64,000 bases of DNA from Dyadobacter jiangsuensis (GTDB taxonomy: Bacteria; Bacteroidota; Bacteroidia; Cytophagales; Spirosomataceae). Location of the stretch: the NCBI RefSeq assembly GCF_003014695.1, contig NZ_PYAS01000003.1:62001-126000 (forward strand), read 5' to 3'. The position numbers were made by a program, and so were the translations under genes. Shown one piece after another: positions 17,251 to 25,842 of this stretch (its first letter is position 1; each line of letters starts with the position of its first letter). Under the pieces are notes generated by a model. The model had not been told where the DNA came from. It was given only the letters and a program-made list of their open reading frames with translations, and ran no database searches.

Positions 17251-19899
17251 CTAAAAATTGTAATACAAATTCAGACTGAACCGCGACCCGTTGCCGCGGG
17301 TATATTCCAGATCTTGCCCGCTGAACAGGTTCACGGTGTTGAAATAAGTCTTGTTGAGCACGTTTTCTATCCCGACGGCGGCGCGGATGTGCTTGCTGAA
17401 CTCGTAGGAAGCATTCAGGTTGATCAGATCGTAGGCATCTACCGGGCCTTCGCCGTTGCCGTATCTGCCGTTGGCCTGTTTGTTGAAACGCTTCCGGCTG
17501 CCGGAGTAAACCCAGAAAAGGTTCAGGTTCAGCTTGTCGGTGGGCTGGTATTTGACAAATGCCGTGGCTTTGGGCGGAGTAATGCGCGCTCCGGTGAGGT
17601 AGCGGTCTTCAGCGTCGTCGAAATGGCCGTTGTCGTTCTGGTCGGCTTTGCCCTCTACGTAAGAGTAACTTCCTCCGAATGACAATTTATCCGTCGGTTG
17701 AAAATCGAGGGTGAATTCATAGCCTTTGATTTCCTCCGGCAAACGAAGCGGCGTCATGACGCCATTAACGGTCACCATGTCCGCACCCAGTTTGGAAGTG
17801 CTGATGAAATAGGCCGCTGTAAATTGAACAAACTTGTACTGGCTGCTGAACCCGGCTTCGTAGTTGTTCACGATAATGGGTTTTGTATTCAGGTTGGCAA
17901 TGGTATTGGTAGTCGCTGAGCGCAGAATGCGCCCCAGCTCGCTGATTCCGAATGCCTGTGAAAAGTTGAAGAACGGATTGAAAAGGCTGTATTTCGAATA
18001 GCGGACACCGGCATTCATATTTAATGCCTTGTAATCCAGCTTGCCGCCTTTTACGGCCACGGCGCCTTCGCCGTTCGGGCCTTTGGCGAGCGTGCTGTAA
18101 TCGTTCACGTCGATGCCGATATTCTCAAAACGCGCACCGGTTTTCAGCGTCAGGTCTTTCACAATATCAAGCTTTACCTGCACGTAGGGCGCAATGCTGG
18201 TCATATTCATGTCGGGCACATACACGCGGCCGTCCGTGAGAACCTGGTTGGTCACATCGCCCAGTATGTCGATTCCGTAGGTTACGCCCCCGCCGAAATT
18301 GGGGTTTACATTAAATGGAGTATAAAAATTGGCCCGCAGCCCTTTTTTGCGCGAGGTGATCTGCGTTTGCCCCGGACCGTACCATCCGGTGGTGGAGGCC
18401 GTGTAGGCATTCATCGATTCGAAACCGTTCATATAAGCCGTTACGTCCATGCTCGTTTTACCCCAGAGTTCGCGGCGGAGGTACCGCAGGGAAAGATTAT
18501 AGTTGAACGGCGTGCCTTCCGCGTCACCGGGGCTTTCGCCAGGCACAGCAATGGTAGGGGTTTCACCGTAGACGCCCGCCTTATTCACATATTTGGTATA
18601 CTGCCTGCTGCTGAACAGGTTGAAGGAAAATTCGAGCTCGTTGCGGGCATTGAAATCATAAAAAAGCTTGGTATAGGCATTGTAGAGCCGCGTTTCACCC
18701 AGGCCGTTGGAGGTCGAAATTACGTCTCCTTCGCCGTCTTTGTACACACCCGTGCGGTCGAGCAGGCCGCTCACGACGTACGAGAATTTGTTGATTTTTC
18801 CTTGCAGCATTTGCGAAATGCGGTAGCCGGGCGTGTCGGCCATATGAAAGACATTGCCATGCGTACCCAGTTGCGTAATGCCGCCAATGGCCTTGTTCTC
18901 AGTAGGTTTTCGGGTGATGTAGTTGATCAGCCCGCCGCCGGCGCCGTTGCCGTAAATGGCCGTTGCACCTTTCACGACCTCGACGCGTTCGAGTACGGCC
19001 GGATCAATGGAACGAATATCGCGGTTACCGTTCATGAGCGGGGTGGATTGCGGGATACCGTCCACGAGCACGAGCAGGCTGCGTCCGCGGAGGGTCTGGC
19101 CGGTGTTGGTCGCTTTGTTGTTCGGCATACCCAGGCCGGGAATGGTATTGCCGAGGATCGCGGCGATGGAATTGTTGATTGTAGCCTGCTCCTGAATTTC
19201 CTTGGCTTTCAGGACGGCAATCGAGGCCGGTACAGAGTTGAGACTCTCACGTACGCGCCCCGCCGAAACGACCACTTCGGCCAGGTTTTTATCGCCTTCC
19301 TGCATGGTCACCGTCTGCAACGCGGTCTGTTCATTGGCCCGCACCGTGAACGGCTGCTCGGCAGAACTGAAACCCATGTGCTCTACCAACAGGCTGTGTG
19401 CACCTTCGGGAACGTCGGTAATGGTAAAGAAGCCGTTTTCGTCGGTTTGGGCACCTTTTCCGGTTCCTTTAATCACCACGCTGGCGAATTCCACAGGTTT
19501 GCCGTCCGGTGTCTGCACCTTGCCTTTTACGGAGCCTTTGCCGGTTTTGGGCAGCGACTGGATCATGATCTGCTCACCGCGTACCTTCATGGCACGGGCG
19601 GTGGTGCCGAGTAACTCTTCCAGCACGGCGCCAAGCGTTTTACCCTCGGCGTCAATGCTGTATCTCTTGCGCGTATCGAGCTGGTCTGCGGAATAGGAGA
19701 AGCTGCAACCGGTTTGTTTTTCAATGCTTTCCAGGATGGAACTCAGGCTGGTTTGTTGGTAATGGAGGCTCACCTTTTTGTCAAGTACGGATTGTTGGCC
19801 GAATGCAATGTGCCCCAGGAATAGCAGCGAGGCAGTCAGTAATGCCGGGAGGGGCAACCAGGCGCGCAACAGGAGGGAGCGTCTTCGTAAATGTTTCAT
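17251..19899 (-). CDS. TonB-dependent receptor with STN signalling domain
   Basis: An 882-residue outer-membrane transporter. In order: a signal peptide (residues about 15-35); an STN (secretin/TonB N-terminus) domain at about 40-115; a carboxypeptidase-regulatory-like Ig domain at about 122-205; a TonB plug at about 215-330 (PASIAVLKAKEIQEQ, LVLVDGIPQS, VEVVKGATAIYGNGAGGG); and a 22-strand-type barrel ending in YYNF. The closing plug motif and barrel resemble ferric-siderophore receptors (FecA/FhuE type). With FecR and a FecI-type sigma factor just upstream, the STN domain should relay substrate binding to FecR. A siderophore or other chelate is the likely cargo; the exact ligand is unknown. 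Confidence 0.93.
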   Translation of the reverse strand: MKHLRRRSLLLRAWLPLPALLTASLLFLGHIAFGQQSVLDKKVSLHYQQTSLSSILESIEKQTGCSFSYSADQLDTRKRYSIDAEGKTLGAVLEELLGTTARAMKVRGEQIMIQSLPKTGKGSVKGKVQTPDGKPVEFASVVIKGTGKGAQTDENGFFTITDVPEGAHSLLVEHMGFSSAEQPFTVRANEQTALQTVTMQEGDKNLAEVVVSAGRVRESLNSVPASIAVLKAKEIQEQATINNSIAAILGNTIPGLGMPNNKATNTGQTLRGRSLLVLVDGIPQSTPLMNGNRDIRSIDPAVLERVEVVKGATAIYGNGAGGGLINYITRKPTENKAIGGITQLGTHGNVFHMADTPGYRISQMLQGKINKFSYVVSGLLDRTGVYKDGEGDVISTSNGLGETRLYNAYTKLFYDFNARNELEFSFNLFSSRQYTKYVNKAGVYGETPTIAVPGESPGDAEGTPFNYNLSLRYLRRELWGKTSMDVTAYMNGFESMNAYTASTTGWYGPGQTQITSRKKGLRANFYTPFNVNPNFGGGVTYGIDILGDVTNQVLTDGRVYVPDMNMTSIAPYVQVKLDIVKDLTLKTGARFENIGIDVNDYSTLAKGPNGEGAVAVKGGKLDYKALNMNAGVRYSKYSLFNPFFNFSQAFGISELGRILRSATTNTIANLNTKPIIVNNYEAGFSSQYKFVQFTAAYFISTSKLGADMVTVNGVMTPLRLPEEIKGYEFTLDFQPTDKLSFGGSYSYVEGKADQNDNGHFDDAEDRYLTGARITPPKATAFVKYQPTDKLNLNLFWVYSGSRKRFNKQANGRYGNGEGPVDAYDLINLNASYEFSKHIRAAVGIENVLNKTYFNTVNLFSGQDLEYTRGNGSRFSLNLYYNF

Positions 19900-19945
19900 A
19901 CTTTTGTTAAAAGCGTTAATCGTTTTGTGTAAGCGGTTAAATTTT

Positions 19946-19982
19946 CCCGATGCAGGTTTGGCGACTGCGCATCGGGTTTTTT
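19946..19982. other. Intergenic hairpin between fecR and TonB-receptor genes
   Basis: Arms of 8 bp (19946-19953 and 19969-19976) with a T-run only on the plus strand. The transcript here runs on the minus strand, where no T-run follows. It may be a processing or stabilising stem, or a terminator against antisense transcription. Confidence 0.4.
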
Positions 19983-20020
19983 ATGTACATGGATAGGTAA
20001 TGCTTGGAACAGGGCACTCG

Positions 20021-20986
20021 TCAGTAGATCACCACGGTATTGCCATTGATTGTGTACCTGAAATTCAGGACATAGCCGAGGTCGTCTAACAGCACTTTTA
20101 AGGAAGGATTCTGAAACTTTCCTTTGAACAGCTGCGCAGCTATTTCCGGGTCGCGCACCTCGACTTTTACGCCGTACCGCCGGCTGATGTCGCGGGCAAT
20201 CTCACCGAGCGGCTCGTTGTCGAAAATCAGCTTTTGTGCCATCCAGGCACCGGCCGTGCCGTTTTGAACTTCGGTTTTTCTCAGTTTCTTGCCAACGGCC
20301 AACACCGCTTCGCCGCCAGTCAGAAACACCTTTTGGGAAGAAGTGGAAAAGCGCACTTTCCCCTCGCGCACGAGCAGGCTCGCAGGTTCACCCGCGTAAG
20401 CCTTCAAATCGAATGCGGTCCCGAGTACCCGGGTAATGTAGCCGGAGGATTCTATTTCAAATGGCTTTGCCGTGTCGCGCTCGACTTCAAAAAATGCCTG
20501 GCCGCTCAGCCGCACACTGCGGATTGAATCCGGGAAAAGTGCCGGGTAGGTGAGCTGGCTCGATGCATTCAGCGTAACGGTAGAGCCATCGGGGAGGTGG
20601 TGCTTCCTGATCTCGCCCGCGCGGGTACGAATGGTGATGAGCGTCGGTTGGAGCGCTGTCTTGTGCTGCGCTACTGCCCTGACCGCCCGTTTCTGGTTTA
20701 AGAAATACAACGCGGCGCCAATGGCCAGTACCACGAGTGCGGCGCTCAGGTAGGAAAGCAGGCGACCACTTTGGGCGGTTTCCTGCCCGCCTGTCTCGGT
20801 ACGTTCATCGATCTGACTATCCAGCCGTGTCCATATTTCAAAACCGGCGATCGGCTCGTTTTCGGACGGCTGGTCGTCGTGCGGTTCGAATTCGGAGCTT
20901 TCGAGCCATTGCCTGACGGCCGCCTGTTCGGCGGCATTGCACAGGCCCCGGTGGTATTTCCGAAGCAGTTCGGGAGTGATTTCCAT
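20021..20986 (-). CDS. FecR-family anti-sigma factor
   Basis: A 321-residue inner-membrane protein. The N-terminal cytosolic part (1-75) has the short helical sigma-binding region with the W in VRQWLES. One transmembrane helix spans about 77-97 (SYLSAALVVLAIGAALYFL). The periplasmic FecR domain follows (about 118-215, including GEIRKHHLPDGSTVTLNASS), and then a C-terminal DUF4974-type STN-like domain (about 245-321). It should hold the neighbouring sigma factor inactive until the TonB receptor signals. It lies 51 bp downstream of the sigma gene and 121 bp upstream of the receptor gene. Confidence 0.95.
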   Translation of the reverse strand: MEITPELLRKYHRGLCNAAEQAAVRQWLESSEFEPHDDQPSENEPIAGFEIWTRLDSQIDERTETGGQETAQSGRLLSYLSAALVVLAIGAALYFLNQKRAVRAVAQHKTALQPTLITIRTRAGEIRKHHLPDGSTVTLNASSQLTYPALFPDSIRSVRLSGQAFFEVERDTAKPFEIESSGYITRVLGTAFDLKAYAGEPASLLVREGKVRFSTSSQKVFLTGGEAVLAVGKKLRKTEVQNGTAGAWMAQKLIFDNEPLGEIARDISRRYGVKVEVRDPEIAAQLFKGKFQNPSLKVLLDDLGYVLNFRYTINGNTVVIY

Positions 20987-21036
20987 GATTCAGTGAATGC
21001 TTTTCACTGAGATAGTCGGGAGGGAAGGGCGTTACC

Positions 21037-21585
21037 CTAAGTCCGGTTGGAAAAATGTTCGGAATATTCGGGCAGATGCGCGCGCAGGTGACGGAGCGCT
21101 CGGGTAATGTGGTACTCTACGGCTTTGGTGGATATTTGTAAGGAAGAAGCTATTTCCTTGTTGCTGAGCCCGTTTTCACGGCTTAGCTCATACACTTTCC
21201 TGCATTGGCCGGGCAGAAACAGCACCAGTTCGTTGATTTTACTGACCAATGCATTGAAATACACCTGATTCTCCGTGAGATTTTCGGCGTATGCCGTTTC
21301 GGTAGCTGTTTCGTGCGGGGCCTCGTGGGCCTGCTGGCGGTAGTGATCGAAGACCTTGTATTTGGCGGCGCGGATGAGGTAGTTTTCCTCCTGCCCGCGT
21401 ATTGCAAGTGAATGCCTCCTTTCCCAGAGCGCGAAGAAAATCTCCTGCGTTACTTCTTTGGCCAGTTCCTCATCGCGGAGGTGCGAGAGGCAATAGCGGT
21501 AAATCCGCTGCCAGAACCGCTCATAAAGGTTGCAAAAGTATTCCCGCAAAGGCTGCTCATCGTCCGGAGAGGAGTGATGATTCAT
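21037..21585 (-). CDS. ECF sigma factor, FecI-like
   Basis: A 182-residue extracytoplasmic-function sigma factor. Region 2 is visible in LAKEVTQEIFFALWERRHSL near residue 42, and region 4 in ENGLSNKEIASSLQISTKAV with the following VEYHITRALRHLR helix. Such Bacteroidota FecI proteins work with FecR and a TonB receptor, which follow directly here. It is expected to drive transcription of the receptor gene. Confidence 0.95.
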   Translation of the reverse strand: MNHHSSPDDEQPLREYFCNLYERFWQRIYRYCLSHLRDEELAKEVTQEIFFALWERRHSLAIRGQEENYLIRAAKYKVFDHYRQQAHEAPHETATETAYAENLTENQVYFNALVSKINELVLFLPGQCRKVYELSRENGLSNKEIASSLQISTKAVEYHITRALRHLRAHLPEYSEHFSNRT

Positions 21586-21643
21586 TTGATCACTATTTAG
21601 ACTTAATTCAAATAATACACAAATGTATCACAAATCGGATAAC

Positions 21644-24600
21644 TTACAACGCATTCACGTAACCCGACGGGCTTACACCGAACTGTTTCTGAAAATCGCG
21701 GGAGAAGTTGGTCGGCACGCTGTATCCCACCATATCCGCCACCTCGTTGATCTTGTAATTCTTCTCTGCCAGCAGCTCGGCCGCTTTTTTGAGGCGTGAA
21801 AGGTTGATCAGCTCATTGGGCGTCATGTCGGAAATACCCTTGATCTTCCGGTAAAGAGTAGGGCGGCTCATATTCATTTTGGAAGAAAGCATATCCACGT
21901 CCAGGTCGCTGTCGGCGATGTGAGCCGTGATAATCGCATTGAGCTGTTCTAGAAAATCCTTGTCTGCCCGGGAGAATGCAATACCCTTGATATGCGTAAG
22001 CGGCGAGCGTGCGAAGTAATCCTTGATGATATCGCGGTTTTGCAGCAGGTTGGATATCTGCGCCGACAAATGATCGAGCGAGAACGGCTTTTCGATATAG
22101 GCATCCGCACCCACTTCCAGGCCCTCGATTTTCGAGCTGATCGAGTTTTTGGCTGTCAGTAAAATAATAGGAATGTGGCTGAAACGGACGTCGTTTTTCA
22201 TCTCCCGGCACAACGCAATGCCGTCCATTACCGGCATCATAATATCGCTGATCACGAGGTGGATATTCTCTTCCTGCAACAGGTCGATGGCCTGCCGTCC
22301 GTCCCCGGCCCTGAAAATGTTGTATTCCAAGGCCAGCTCCCGCCCCAGATAGCCCAGGATTTCAGTATTGTCTTCTACCAGCAGCACATTGGGTTTGTTG
22401 GGACTGGCTGGCGCTTGTTCGGCCATTTGAGCGTTATCGGCGTCAGCGGGTTCGTCGGATTCCCTGTTCAAATCCAGCTCGTAATCCTGGTGAATGGGTA
22501 TCGAAAGCAGGAAAGTGTTTTGGTCGAGCTCAGAGCGTTTCAGTTCGAGCGTACCCTTGTGCAACTCCGCGAGGGAGCGTGCGAGCGGGAGGCCTATGCC
22601 GGTTCCTTGCTCCTTGCTGTTGCCCTCGGCACGGTAAAATGGCTCGAAAATACGGTCGCGGTCGTCGTAGCCGATGAGCGGGCCATCGTTGGTGAACTCG
22701 ATGTGGAAGAGCAAATCGTCGCTGTTGAACGGCGAAAGCTTCACTTTGACGTTGCTCTCGGCATATTTGATCGCATTATTCACCAGGTTGCTGGTGATCT
22801 TTTTGCAGGCTTCTTCATCCACGAATGCCTGTAAGGTAATGCGCGGCAGTTCGAGTTTGTATTGCAATTGCTTTTGCTCGGCCGCCGGACGGAACGTCGA
22901 GAAAACGTCGCTCAGCAGGTCGTTAATGTCGGTTTTGGTAAAATTAAGGCTGTAATTGTTGGCCTCGGCTTTGCGGAAGTCGAGAAGCTGGTTGGTCAGG
23001 TCAATCAGTCGGGAGGTGTTTTTATCAATCATATTCAGACTCTCAATCATTTCGGGATCCGACTTCCTGGTCGCCAGCAGCTTGTCGAGCGGCATTTTGA
23101 TCAGCGTGAGCGGCGTGCGGATCTCGTGCGCCACATTGGTAAAAAAGTCGATCTTGGCATTATAAATCTCCCGCTCTTTACCCATTTCGATTGTCTCGAT
23201 CTGTCGCCGGCTCTTCTCATGGAGGGCGAGGAAATAATAACGGAAAATCACTACAATAATACTCACAACCAGCACCACATAAAAAAGGTAGGCCCAGCCA
23301 GTCGCCCAAACGGGCGGCAGAATGGTAATGCGCAGCCTGGTTTCGCGGTTATTCCAAAGGCCGTCATTGTTGGCGCCGCGGATTTTTAAGGTATAATCGC
23401 CCGGAGGCAGCTTTGAAAAATGGATGCGTCGGCTGCCGTGAAACGGCACCCATTCTTTGGTAAGGCCTTCGAGCTGGTATTGGTAAGAATTCTCCCCGGG
23501 GATAACGTAGCTCAGCACGGCCACATCGAAACTCAGGCTCGAACTCTGGTAAGGCAGGGTGAGCTCGCTGGCATACATGATCGACTGTTTCAGCGGCGCA
23601 TCCTCCTGCCGTACGTCGACATCGCGGTTATTGACCTGCAACCGGGTAATGTAAACCGGTGGGACGAATGCATTCCGCAGCAACTCCGACGGCTTGAAGC
23701 CCACCATTCCCGCCACGGTGCCGAAATACAGGGTGCCGTCCGGGTCCTTGTACGACGAGTTGTAGTTGAACTGGTCGGTAGGCAGGCCGTTGCCCATGTG
23801 GAAATTGGTGAAGTGGTCGGTGCGACCGTCGAGCTTCGCGAGCCCGCGTGAGGTAGTGATCCAAAAATTACCTCCATTGTCTTCCAGGATGCGGAAAACC
23901 TGGTTATCGGGCAGGCCGTTGGTCTTGCGGTAGTTCCGGAATTGCCCGGTAGCGGGGTTATAGCGCGATAGGCCGTGCTCGGTGCAAAGCCAGATGCTCT
24001 TGTCGGAGCTTTGGTAAATGCTGTTGACGTAGTTGTCGGGCAGGCCGCCGGGCTGATCGGCACTGTATCGCAAATACCCCTTTTTCAGTGTTTTGGGGTT
24101 GAAATACCGAACCCCGCCTCCGTAGCTCGCCGTCCAGATCGTCGCTTCGTCGTCCTCGTGAATACTCTGAACCTGTGTGTTGAAGAACGGCAGCCGTGTA
24201 AAATCGTCGGTATCGCGGTTGTATTGGCATAGGCCCCCCCAGGTGCCCACGAGAATGTCGCCGGAGCGTGTTTTGTAGATGGTCACTATAAAATTACTGC
24301 TCAATGACCGCGGGCTGGACGTCAAATTATAATGCCGTACCACCCGCCCGGTGCGCAGGTCCATTACGTCGAGCCCGTGTTCGTAGGTGCCTATCCAAAG
24401 CTCGTCGCCGTCGACCACCATTCCGTGCAGGTTGCGGTAGGCAATGCTTCCCGGCCGACCATCGGGCAGGAATGCTTTGAACTGCCCCGTGCGAACATCG
24501 AGGCGGTTGAGTCCCGCATCCTCGGTACCGATCCATAAATGGCCGTTTTGATCCTTGGTGATCTCGTGCACAATGCTCCCGCTGATGCTGTTGCCGGGTT

Positions 24601-25615
24601 TTGGGAAAAACTTGCGGAAGTTGTTGAACTGGGTCGAATAGTAATTGATGCCGCCAAACTGCGTCGTAATCCATATTCCGCCCTCGCGGTCGCGCAGGAT
24701 GGAGTTGACGATATTGTCGGTAATGGAGTAGCGGTTGAATTGCTCACGCACGATGTGCTGGGAGCGGCCGGAGATCAGGTCGAGAATGTGCAGTCCCGAT
24801 TCGGTACCGAGCCAGAACTCGCGGTCGTTTTTTTGGAAAATGGTATGCACCTGCACGTCGCCGTCCGGCAAACCGGCAGCTGAAAGGTTACGGACCTGTT
24901 TTTTGGCAAAATTCAGCAGCAGGACTTTCTTCATCGTGCCGATCAGCAGCGCGGTGTCGCCCACGGCATGCACAGTGGTGGAACCGTAGACATCCCTGAT
25001 GCCCGACATTTCTTCCAGGTTGAACGCCTCGAAACGCCCGGTATCCTGGTGGTAATGCCGCAGAACGCCATTGCTGCATGCCACCCACACCGCTCCGGCA
25101 GGCGATATATGCAGAGAAACAGGCTGGTCGCCACCGAGGTCAATGCGCGCGACGCGGCCTGTGCGTATGTGATAGCGGTACAATGTGCGATCGGAGACGA
25201 TCCAGATGTTGCCGTTGCGGTCGCCCCGGATTTCGAGCACTTCTCCCGCAGGGATCAGTTTGAAGGCGTCGAAGCGGTCGGCTACTGGATCGTAGCGGTA
25301 TACGCCTCGGTGCGTGCCTACCCAGAGTTTTTCGGAGGCATCTTCATATAATGCAAAAATGGAGTTGCTGCCGATACTCAGGGAATCCCCTGCAATGCTC
25401 TGGAAAATCCGGAAATTATGGCCGTCGAAGCGGTTGAGGCCATTGCGGCTCGCAAACCACATGAAGCCTTTTTTGTCCTGCACCATCTTGCCCACGGCAT
25501 TGCCCGAAAGGCCGTCGGAGACCTGGTAATTCCTGAAATAGAACGGAATATCCTGCGCGATGGCCTGCGTGGCCACGGAGAGGAACAGCAGGATGGAAAT
25601 AAGTATTCTCACCAA
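21644..25615 (-). CDS. Hybrid two-component regulator (HTCS): propeller sensor, kinase, receiver, AraC output
   Basis: A 1323-residue one-protein signalling system. In order: a signal peptide; a periplasmic two-component-regulator propeller region (about 25-690, repeats such as GNIWIVSDRTLYRY and GHLWIGTEDAGLNRLD); a Y_Y_Y domain (about 690-765); a transmembrane helix (about 770-795); a HisKA domain with phospho-acceptor His near 829 (NVAHEIRTPLT); an HATPase with GTGIGLPLARSL; a receiver domain with phospho-acceptor Asp near 1124 (ISDIMMPVMDG); and an AraC-type HTH at about 1220-1323. HTCS proteins sense oligosaccharides in the periplasm and switch on nearby sus-like genes. It is divergent from a susC-susD pair with 227 bp between. 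Confidence 0.96.
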   Translation of the reverse strand: MVRILISILLFLSVATQAIAQDIPFYFRNYQVSDGLSGNAVGKMVQDKKGFMWFASRNGLNRFDGHNFRIFQSIAGDSLSIGSNSIFALYEDASEKLWVGTHRGVYRYDPVADRFDAFKLIPAGEVLEIRGDRNGNIWIVSDRTLYRYHIRTGRVARIDLGGDQPVSLHISPAGAVWVACSNGVLRHYHQDTGRFEAFNLEEMSGIRDVYGSTTVHAVGDTALLIGTMKKVLLLNFAKKQVRNLSAAGLPDGDVQVHTIFQKNDREFWLGTESGLHILDLISGRSQHIVREQFNRYSITDNIVNSILRDREGGIWITTQFGGINYYSTQFNNFRKFFPKPGNSISGSIVHEITKDQNGHLWIGTEDAGLNRLDVRTGQFKAFLPDGRPGSIAYRNLHGMVVDGDELWIGTYEHGLDVMDLRTGRVVRHYNLTSSPRSLSSNFIVTIYKTRSGDILVGTWGGLCQYNRDTDDFTRLPFFNTQVQSIHEDDEATIWTASYGGGVRYFNPKTLKKGYLRYSADQPGGLPDNYVNSIYQSSDKSIWLCTEHGLSRYNPATGQFRNYRKTNGLPDNQVFRILEDNGGNFWITTSRGLAKLDGRTDHFTNFHMGNGLPTDQFNYNSSYKDPDGTLYFGTVAGMVGFKPSELLRNAFVPPVYITRLQVNNRDVDVRQEDAPLKQSIMYASELTLPYQSSSLSFDVAVLSYVIPGENSYQYQLEGLTKEWVPFHGSRRIHFSKLPPGDYTLKIRGANNDGLWNNRETRLRITILPPVWATGWAYLFYVVLVVSIIVVIFRYYFLALHEKSRRQIETIEMGKEREIYNAKIDFFTNVAHEIRTPLTLIKMPLDKLLATRKSDPEMIESLNMIDKNTSRLIDLTNQLLDFRKAEANNYSLNFTKTDINDLLSDVFSTFRPAAEQKQLQYKLELPRITLQAFVDEEACKKITSNLVNNAIKYAESNVKVKLSPFNSDDLLFHIEFTNDGPLIGYDDRDRIFEPFYRAEGNSKEQGTGIGLPLARSLAELHKGTLELKRSELDQNTFLLSIPIHQDYELDLNRESDEPADADNAQMAEQAPASPNKPNVLLVEDNTEILGYLGRELALEYNIFRAGDGRQAIDLLQEENIHLVISDIMMPVMDGIALCREMKNDVRFSHIPIILLTAKNSISSKIEGLEVGADAYIEKPFSLDHLSAQISNLLQNRDIIKDYFARSPLTHIKGIAFSRADKDFLEQLNAIITAHIADSDLDVDMLSSKMNMSRPTLYRKIKGISDMTPNELINLSRLKKAAELLAEKNYKINEVADMVGYSVPTNFSRDFQKQFGVSPSGYVNAL

Positions 25616-25702
25616 TTTAAGCTACATATAAACACACGACCCGACACAACCAATATGTAAAGATATCCACTAAAATCTTAGTTAAATCATAAAAATCAGG
25701 GG

Positions 25703-25730
25703 TGAGACATTTTGATTCAAAATTGAGACA
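25703..25730. promoter_or_regulatory. Direct-repeat operator candidate for the HTCS regulator
   Basis: TGAGACA occurs at 25703-25709 and again at 25724-25730, exactly 21 bp apart, i.e. two helical turns on the same DNA face. It lies midway between the divergent HTCS and susC genes. AraC-type output domains bind direct repeats with about this spacing, so this is the best candidate for the activator site. No footprint can be seen from sequence. Confidence 0.55.
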
Positions 25731-25842
25731 AAACGATCATTCCGTTATCTGCTAAACCCGGAACTTCGCAGCGGTCTTAATTAATCCAATATTATAATTA
25801 AAAAGTAACAACGCTGCGGAGCCTTTCACCTAACTATCCTTC

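Noticed and set aside
18367..19614. 415-codon plus-strand open frame opposite the TonB receptor
   Set aside because: The receptor on the minus strand has plug and barrel motifs; the opposite frame has none.
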